Under the pieces are notes generated by a model. It did not search any database and was not told the origin of the DNA. It worked only from the letters and a program-made list of their open reading frames with translations. Below, one piece after another: positions 57,908 through 64,000 of a stretch of DNA of 64,000 bases (position 1 is its first letter; each line of letters opens with the position of its first letter). Origin of the DNA: Lelliottia amnigena (GTDB lineage: Bacteria; Pseudomonadota; Gammaproteobacteria; Enterobacterales; Enterobacteriaceae); NCBI GenBank assembly GCA_900635465.1, contig LR134135.1:2294001-2358000 (forward strand), read 5' to 3'. Position numbers and translations under genes: made by a program.

Positions 57908-58776
57908 GGAGATTTACCCTTTTTCTGGTCAACAGAATGACGGCGAAGATAATCACAAACAGCACCACCGAAATCGCAGCGGCTTTTCCAAGGTCGTTGA
58001 AGGCAAACGCCGTTTTGTAGAGATACACACCCAAAATATCGACGCGGGTTGTCAGGAGATAGACATCCGCAAACATGTAGAACATCCAGATAGTGCGTAG
58101 CGTTATCACCGTTGCCAGTACCGGCATAATGGCGGGCAGCGTAACAATCCGAAATCGCTGCCATGCGCTCGCACCATCCATTTCTGACGCTTCATAAAGT
58201 GACTTATCGATGGTCTGCAAAATCGCCAGGAAGGAGATGAATGCGTACGGGAAATAACGCCATATCGCGAACAGAACCACCAATACAAAACTGCTGCCCG
58301 AATTGTCAAACCATAACGGGGCATGGTCGTACAGATGCAACAGGTCAACGCCGAGATAATTCACGATGCCGTAGCCATTGTTGAACATGTACTTCCACGC
58401 AAAAACCAGCGATATCGACGGCGTCACGTATGAAAGGAGCACCAGCGAACGCGCGGTTTTACGCAACCGAAACTCGCGGTTAAAGAAAATCGCAACGGCA
58501 AGTCCGAGTCCTGTACTTCCCATCACCACCCACGCCGTATACCAGACGGTCATCCATAATGAATGCCAGAATGCAGGATCGCCCAGTATGCGAATGTAGT
58601 TATTGATACCCACGAACGTTGCGCTGACACGCGGATTAAGCGGTAATCGCAAAAAGCTGATTTCGATATTAGAGATCATCGGCCAGGCTACCAGGCCCCC
58701 CCAGCAAAATCAGGCTGGGGGCCAACAGCAGCATGGCGAAAGGCATATCTGAACGGCCAGATAACGTCATTTTCAT
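57894..58776 (-). CDS. ycjO: YcjO, sugar ABC permease (one-base insertion)
   Basis: Corrected length is 293 residues, as in E. coli. MalF-type permease with six helices and the EAA loop YEASEMDGASAWQRFRIVTL. The seven-C run at 58696-58702 has one extra base, between LLGG and LVAWPM, so only the part from MISNIEI reads through. Starts at 58779, 58776 and 58770 are possible. Confidence 0.88.
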
Positions 58777-58795
58777 CATTTCCTTCGCGATGTGC

Positions 58796-60088
58796 CTAAC
58801 GTTGACAGATAAGATCGGCCAGGCGCTGCTGGCTACCACTCAATGTTGAAGTGAGATCTTTATTACCAACCGTCACGTCATGCACCATCGAGCTGATGAT
58901 CCCTGACCCCGTCACATCCCCCATGCGGGTGAAGTTTTTATCCCCTACCGCGCCAAATACCTGAACATTTGGGAACTGGGCGATCAATTCATAAGGCAGC
59001 TGACCGAAGGCCTGTATTACTTCGTTATTTTTCCAGGTCGCTGTTTCCACCACGAGCCTATTAACAGGTAAGGCCGCACCGGGTGACATCATGACCCAAT
59101 CTGCCGCGTTTTGAGCCTGTTCCATCCAGGCGACGAAGGTCTCCGCCGCTTTGGTTTCATCTTCGGTTTGGCCATTGGTAATGGTGAGCGATGTCACCAT
59201 GCCGTACACCGCCGATGATTTCTCCGTCGGCACGACAAACCCCAAATTGGCGGGTGTGCCTTCTTTGTATACCGCAGGAAGAATGTAGGTGGAGTAGATC
59301 GCCATCGGCGCAGAGCCGTTCATAAAGGCGTCTTTGATTTCCATAACATCGTTTGAACCAGGCATAGTTGTCGCTGCTAGTGCTCGATAAAACGTCAGCG
59401 CCTTTGTCATTTCCGGCGTATCAAGAACGACTGCGCCGCTCGCGTCAAAGACGTTTGCCCCACCCGAAAGTGCGAACTGAGAAAATGCCTGCTCGGTCAT
59501 CACACTTTCTGCCGTCGGGAGCGCGATTCCATAATGTTTTTTTGCCGGGTCAGTCAGCGTCTGGCTCGCCTTCAGCAATTCTGCCCATGTATGGGGTTCC
59601 TGGATGCCCGCCGCAGCCAACGCATCTTTGTGATACCAGACACCCGATAACCAGGCGCTGACAGGTACTCCCGTCCACGCTTTACCATCCTCAGTGCGAA
59701 CCACCCGCATAATGCCGTCGTAGAAGGTATTTTCTTTGACCGCTTTGACCGTTTCAGCAATAGCATCGCGATCGAGAAGCTGCTCTTTATCCATGACTTT
59801 GGCATAGTCATGACTCACCTCAATAACTTCGGGCAGCGCGCCCGTACGGGCAAGCGTAATGACTTTGGTGTTATACGCATCCTCTTCAACGGGAACCTGT
59901 TTGATCCTGATTAAAGGGTTCTCTTTCTCGAATCGTTCTATTAATTGTGAAATAACGGCTTGCCTCTCCTGCTCAACAGAAGAGTGCATAAATTCGATGG
60001 TCACAACGGTGTTATTGTCATCCCGGCAGCCGGATAACAAGCCGCACGAAACCAGCGCCGAGATCAGCACAATATTAGGGATTTTCAT
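58796..60088 (-). CDS. ycjN: YcjN, sugar-binding lipoprotein
   Basis: A 430-residue family 1 extracellular binding protein with a lipobox LLSGC (Cys21). It delivers the glucoside to YcjOP/V. Features are IEFMHSSVEQERQAVI and GIALPTAESVMTEQAFSQFA. The frame is intact. Confidence 0.92.
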   Translation of the reverse strand: MKIPNIVLISALVSCGLLSGCRDDNNTVVTIEFMHSSVEQERQAVISQLIERFEKENPLIRIKQVPVEEDAYNTKVITLARTGALPEVIEVSHDYAKVMDKEQLLDRDAIAETVKAVKENTFYDGIMRVVRTEDGKAWTGVPVSAWLSGVWYHKDALAAAGIQEPHTWAELLKASQTLTDPAKKHYGIALPTAESVMTEQAFSQFALSGGANVFDASGAVVLDTPEMTKALTFYRALAATTMPGSNDVMEIKDAFMNGSAPMAIYSTYILPAVYKEGTPANLGFVVPTEKSSAVYGMVTSLTITNGQTEDETKAAETFVAWMEQAQNAADWVMMSPGAALPVNRLVVETATWKNNEVIQAFGQLPYELIAQFPNVQVFGAVGDKNFTRMGDVTGSGIISSMVHDVTVGNKDLTSTLSGSQQRLADLICQR

Positions 60089-60103
60089 GTTTTCATTATT
60101 CCT

Positions 60104-61788
60104 TTAACGGTGTTTAATCCACATCACCTGCCATGGATTGAGCGTCAATACGCTGTTAGTAATATTGGAATCTGTTAAGAGTTCCACTCCAGAAGGTATA
60201 TCGTCAAAAAGAGTTTGCACCCTATTCTGAAAATTAAAAAACGCTGTTATTTTCTCACCCACTGCGGAGGTTCGCACTAATTTAAGAACGTGTTCATTTG
60301 GCATCGAGAAAATAGCGTTACTGTCTGGATGAAATACACCTTGCTGGCGTCGAATAGCAATCATCCTAGTCAACGCGTTATAGATCTTAGTGCGCAATTG
60401 AGATGCATCTTCCAGCTCTGCATCAATTTCGCCCTCCTGAAACTTGCGTCGATTTATCGCGCGGTTGTAACCTAACCTTTCAACGCCATCATAATCATTG
60501 CGCGAGCCCAAAATACTTTGAACATAAATAGCCGGTACGCCGGGAAAACTTAATAACAGCGCATGAGCGAGCACGAACCGGGCAATACGTTCATCATCGT
60601 GAATATTTTTAGGGCTTAACGCGTCCAAATAAGTGACGTTAATTTCATAGGGGCTTCGTGTGCCATCAGGATTATTTTTCCAGTTGACTTTCGCACCTTC
60701 ATTTTGCAGGTTTTCGACCAGCATCAGAATGTCTTTTTCCGGTAGAATACCACGTAATGGGTTTAGCCCAATACCGTCGTGGGAAGCGAGAAAGTTAAAC
60801 CAGGTCGTCTCAGTCGAAGGCAACTCAAGCGTTTGTGCCCACTGGCAAAGTGCCTGCACATTTTCACTGTGAATACTGTGGAGCACGAGTGGCGGCAATG
60901 AGAACTGATACACCATTTGAGCTTCATTTGACCCATCACCAAAATAGGAAATGTTGTCTTTATGCGGAACGTTCGTTTCCGTGATGATGACCGTACCCGG
61001 CGCGACGACGTCAGTAATGGCACGGAATAACTGGATGAGTCGGTGTGTGTTTTCCAGATGAAGACAGGTCGTGCCCGGCACTTTCCACATAAAGCCCACC
61101 GCATCAAGCCGGATGTAATCTGCCCCTTCAATGAGATAGTGCAGCAGGACATCAACCATCGCGATGAGGACCTGCGGACTGGCAAAGTTCAAATCTATCT
61201 GGTCATCACTGAACGTCGTCCATAAATGACGGATTGAGCCATCCGCTAGCGTAAACGGCGTTAAAAGCGGCAAGGCTCGAGGGCGCGAGACGGCAGATAA
61301 ATCAGTATCGGGATCGACAGCAATAAAAAAGTCCTCAAATCCCGGCTTTGATTTAAATAGTTTTCAAACCACTGACTTTTTGCCGACATATGATTGCAGA
61401 CAAAATCAAACATGAGGTGGGTTGATTTTTTGAGTTCGGCTACATCACCCCACTCACCTGTTTTTGGCGCGACACGGTGATAATCCACAACAGAAAAACC
61501 ATCATCTGAAGACCAGGGGTAAAACGGTAATAAATGGACATGCGAAAAGTAAGATGACAGCCAGCGATTATAGAATCGCGTCAATATCGGCAATGCGTTG
61601 TGATCATTTTTTTGAAACTGATCGGCATACGTTATTAATATGACGCCCTGCTCATCCCACGTCGATTTACGGTTATCAGTAATAAGAACCCTGGCGTTCC
61701 GAATCTTTTCATAAAGAATGTCATAATGTCCTAAAGAAAATGATTCGCCATAAACCAGTTTAATAAGATGCTCTATTTTTTCGTCCAT
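60104..61788 (-). CDS. ycjM: YcjM, GH13_18 glucosylglycerate phosphorylase (one base missing)
   Basis: Corrected length is about 561 residues (559 in E. coli). Sucrose-phosphorylase-like: DFVCNHMSAKSQWF, IRLDAVGFMWK (nucleophile Asp), ITETNVPH (acid Glu) and FLASHDGIGL. It phosphorolyses 2-O-alpha-glucosyl-glycerate. A base is missing in the A-run at 61337-61339, between SRDF and EDFF. The start at 61788 is chosen over 61800 because GGAAA lies 8 bases before it and 61800 overlaps the operator. Confidence 0.9.
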
Positions 61789-61799
61789 TAAGATTTCCA

Positions 61800-61850
61800 T
61801 GGTAGCGGTCCCACGAAAAGCAATTTACGCTTATGGAATTTTTATGTCAA
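61800..61850 (-). promoter_or_regulatory. ycjM operon promoter with YcjW operator
   Basis: On the minus strand TTGACA (61850-61845), 17 bases, then TAAATT (61827-61822) forms a sigma-70 promoter. TGGGACCGCTACCA (61813-61800), a degenerate LacI-type palindrome, covers the start region of transcription. Repressor there would block initiation. A weak CRP half-site (TGTGA) lies near 61900. Confidence 0.7.
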
Positions 61851-61951
61851 TGCAATCGAAGGGGTTAAAAGAGATCAAAAATAGAGCGTCAACGAATAAT
61901 GTGAGCTGTTGCAAAAAAAGGATGAAACTCATGTTGTGTCGTACATAACGA

Positions 61952-61985
61952 AATTGCTGCTCTCTCGCAAAAGAAAGCAGCAATT
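61952..61985 (-). terminator. Hairpin behind pspD
   Basis: AATTGCTGCT and AGCAGCAATT form a 10-base stem just after pspD. The U-tract is short, so the terminator is only likely. Confidence 0.4.
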
Positions 61986-61996
61986 AAAATGTGGGA

Positions 61997-62218
61997 TCAG
62001 GAAAAATAGCGACGTGAAAAACGATTAGCGACTTTCTTCAACAATGGCTCCAGCGCAACGGCCAGCAGCATTCTGACGGGTTTACGGGCGACCGTTTTTA
62101 CCGCCCAGCCCGCTACGCCTGCCGGGCCATAACGTAATGCTGTCAGTAAAACGAATTTCCCTGCGAATTTCAGGCCGGGCTTCATTTTCTGACCGGCCTG
62201 TTGCCAGTTTGATTTCAT
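61997..62218 (-). CDS. pspD: PspD
   Basis: A 73-residue inner-membrane-associated protein of the phage-shock operon, with the pattern [20 protein letters not shown]. It follows pspC by 14 bases. pspE, present after pspD in E. coli, is not seen before ycjM. Confidence 0.9.
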   Translation of the reverse strand: MKSNWQQAGQKMKPGLKFAGKFVLLTALRYGPAGVAGWAVKTVARKPVRMLLAVALEPLLKKVANRFSRRYFS

Positions 62219-62232
62219 GTTATTTCTCTCAG

Positions 62233-62592
62233 TTAGAGCTGACGAAAACGGCTTCTGAGCGTAAAGGTATCAGAGGTGACATAACGCTCCATTTCGCGCA
62301 GGCGTTTCTCCCCGGCAGCCAGTTCAGCATCCACGGTGTCCAGCAGATCGCTGCTTGTAGGCGCTTCATCTGAATAAAGCGCGCCGTCCGGGATCGGATC
62401 CAGAACAAAGGACAAAATGATGTAAGCCACTAAGGTAATGAAGGCCAGCCCAAAGAAAATCGACAGCACTGTCACGACGCGAACCAGCTTTACCGGGACA
62501 TCCAGATAATGCGCCAGGCCTGCGCAAACACCGCGAACCATCCCCTGCTGGGGAATACGCCATAATTTTTTGTTCAGATTAAGTCCGGCCAT
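62233..62592 (-). CDS. pspC: PspC, membrane regulator
   Basis: A 119-residue protein. The PspC domain [20 protein letters not shown] is followed by a membrane helix ([20 protein letters not shown]) and an acidic C-terminal part. PspB and PspC sense envelope stress and free PspF from PspA. Its ATG overlaps the pspB stop (TAATG). Confidence 0.95.
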   Translation of the reverse strand: MAGLNLNKKLWRIPQQGMVRGVCAGLAHYLDVPVKLVRVVTVLSIFFGLAFITLVAYIILSFVLDPIPDGALYSDEAPTSSDLLDTVDAELAAGEKRLREMERYVTSDTFTLRSRFRQL

Positions 62593-62816
62593 TAACCATT
62601 CCTCCAGTTCGGATGCTCTGCGTCGAGAATGTCTTCCAGCGTCTGGATACGTTCACGCATTTTTTTCGCCTCGTCGGTGAGCTGCATCAGGCGTTGCTGT
62701 TCACTTTGTGACAGATCGCCCCGGGCTGAACGGTTGCTGTAATGCAGCCATAACCAGATCGGCAGGACGAAAAGCACGAAAATGGTCAGGGGAATAGCCA
62801 GAAATAGCGCACTCAT
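62592..62816 (-). CDS. pspB: PspB, membrane regulator
   Basis: A 74-residue protein with N-terminal membrane helix (LAIPLTIFVLFVLPIWLWLH) and a leucine-zipper-like cytosolic part (MQLTDEAKKMRERIQTLEDI). It partners PspC. Start at 62816 matches E. coli. Confidence 0.95.
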   Translation of the reverse strand: MSALFLAIPLTIFVLFVLPIWLWLHYSNRSARGDLSQSEQQRLMQLTDEAKKMRERIQTLEDILDAEHPNWRNG

Positions 62817-62870
62817 ATGTACTCCTTGTCTTACGATGCGTTGCGGCACGCCAGGGTGCCGCTTCAATTA

Positions 62871-63540
<670 letters not shown>

Positions 63541-63600
63541 AATTCGAATCCTCACATTTCATATTTCTGTTATCGGGCGATGCCCTGCTGAACAGATAAT

Positions 63601-63616
63601 ACAAATGCCATGCCAA
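63601..63616 (-). promoter_or_regulatory. Sigma-54 promoter of the psp operon
   Basis: On the minus strand TTGGCATGGCATTTGT has GG at -24 and a TTG- at -12 with the standard spacing. It is about 60 bases before pspA and downstream of the PspF region. Confidence 0.85.
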
Positions 63617-63714
63617 CTTTATATCTTATTGATTTATAAGATTGTGGTTGATTTTAATGCAACGAGAACCTACTCTCACCTGGTGAATATCGCTAACGAG
63701 TGGTTAATTTCATC

Positions 63715-64000
63715 ATGACTGAATATAAAGATAATTTGCTTGGTGAGGCCAACAGTTTTCTGGAGATGCTGGAACAGGTGTCCCGGCTCGCACCGCTCAA
63801 TAAGCCAGTATTGATCATTGGTGAGCGCGGGACCGGGAAAGAGCTGATCGCCAACCGCCTGCACTTCCTGTCTGGGCGGTGGGATGGTCCGTTTATTTCG
63901 CTCAACTGCGCCGCGCTCAATGAGAACTTGCTGGATTCCGAACTGTTCGGCCATGAAGCGGGCGCTTTTACGGGTGCGCAAAAGCGCCATCCGGGGCGTT
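63715..64000 (+). CDS. pspF: PspF, sigma-54 activator (cut by window end)
   Basis: The first 95 residues of the enhancer-binding protein are visible: MTEYKDNLLGEANSFLEMLE, Walker A GERGTGKE and the sigma-54 loop GAFTGA. It activates pspA and is divergent from it. The rest lies outside the window. Confidence 0.95.
   Translation, partial: MTEYKDNLLGEANSFLEMLEQVSRLAPLNKPVLIIGERGTGKELIANRLHFLSGRWDGPFISLNCAALNENLLDSELFGHEAGAFTGAQKRHPGR

Overview
The window is enterobacterial (Enterobacter/Leclercia/Lelliottia-like; the species cannot be fixed by eye). The right half keeps E. coli-like gene content and order at roughly 75-90 percent protein similarity as judged by eye: ttcA, dbpA, fnrS, zntB, dgcM, mppA, mpaA, ycjG, tpx, tyrR, ycjF, ycjX, ycjW, ompG, ycjV to ycjM, pspDCBA and pspF. 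The left half is a Rac-like lambdoid prophage integrated in the 5' end of ttcA.

Region 1-2550 holds an orphan FlhD-like gene, a broken GAF-GGDEF cyclase and the 3' remnant of an older integrase. The prophage runs from attL (2584-2611) to attR (30304-30331). From left to right it carries yedK, a HEPN-like unknown, SOS-controlled umuDC, an invertase with an invertible tail-fibre segment, a lipoprotein, truncated terminase genes, a three-gene ATPase/STAS/membrane cassette, Q, ylcG, ninG and other nin-region genes, a dinI-like gene, an AT-rich DarT-HD plus macro-domain toxin-antitoxin pair, perC-like, P, O with origin iterons, a ydaT-like gene, a cro remnant, recE, recT, xis and int. Two large deletions (terminase/tail junction near 9703-9712; cro/recE junction near 24957) removed the head genes, most tail genes and the immunity region. 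No lysis genes are visible. The element looks unable to form virions but keeps DNA-damage, recombination and probable defence cargo.

The chromosomal right half falls into functional blocks. There is tRNA thiolation (ttcA) and rRNA helicase (dbpA), the anaerobic small RNA fnrS with its FNR site, and zinc transport (zntB). A signalling block follows (chemoreceptor, MHYT-GGDEF-EAL, dgcM), then murein-peptide recycling (mppA, mpaA, ycjG), tpx, tyrR and the stress pair ycjXF. Next comes the YcjW-regulated glucoside catabolic operon: binding protein, permeases, ATPase, two phosphorylases, phosphoglucomutase and two 3-dehydrogenases, with the OmpG porin. The phage-shock regulon closes the window with its sigma-54 promoter and divergent pspF.

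About thirty single-base indels, mostly in homopolymer runs, break reading frames in prophage and conserved core genes alike (tyrR, pspA, dbpA, zntB, ycjF, ycjO, ycjP, ycjM). The simplest reading is uncorrected sequencing error. I list such genes as CDS over their full extent and mark the break; 'pseudogene' is kept for truncated or decayed genes.
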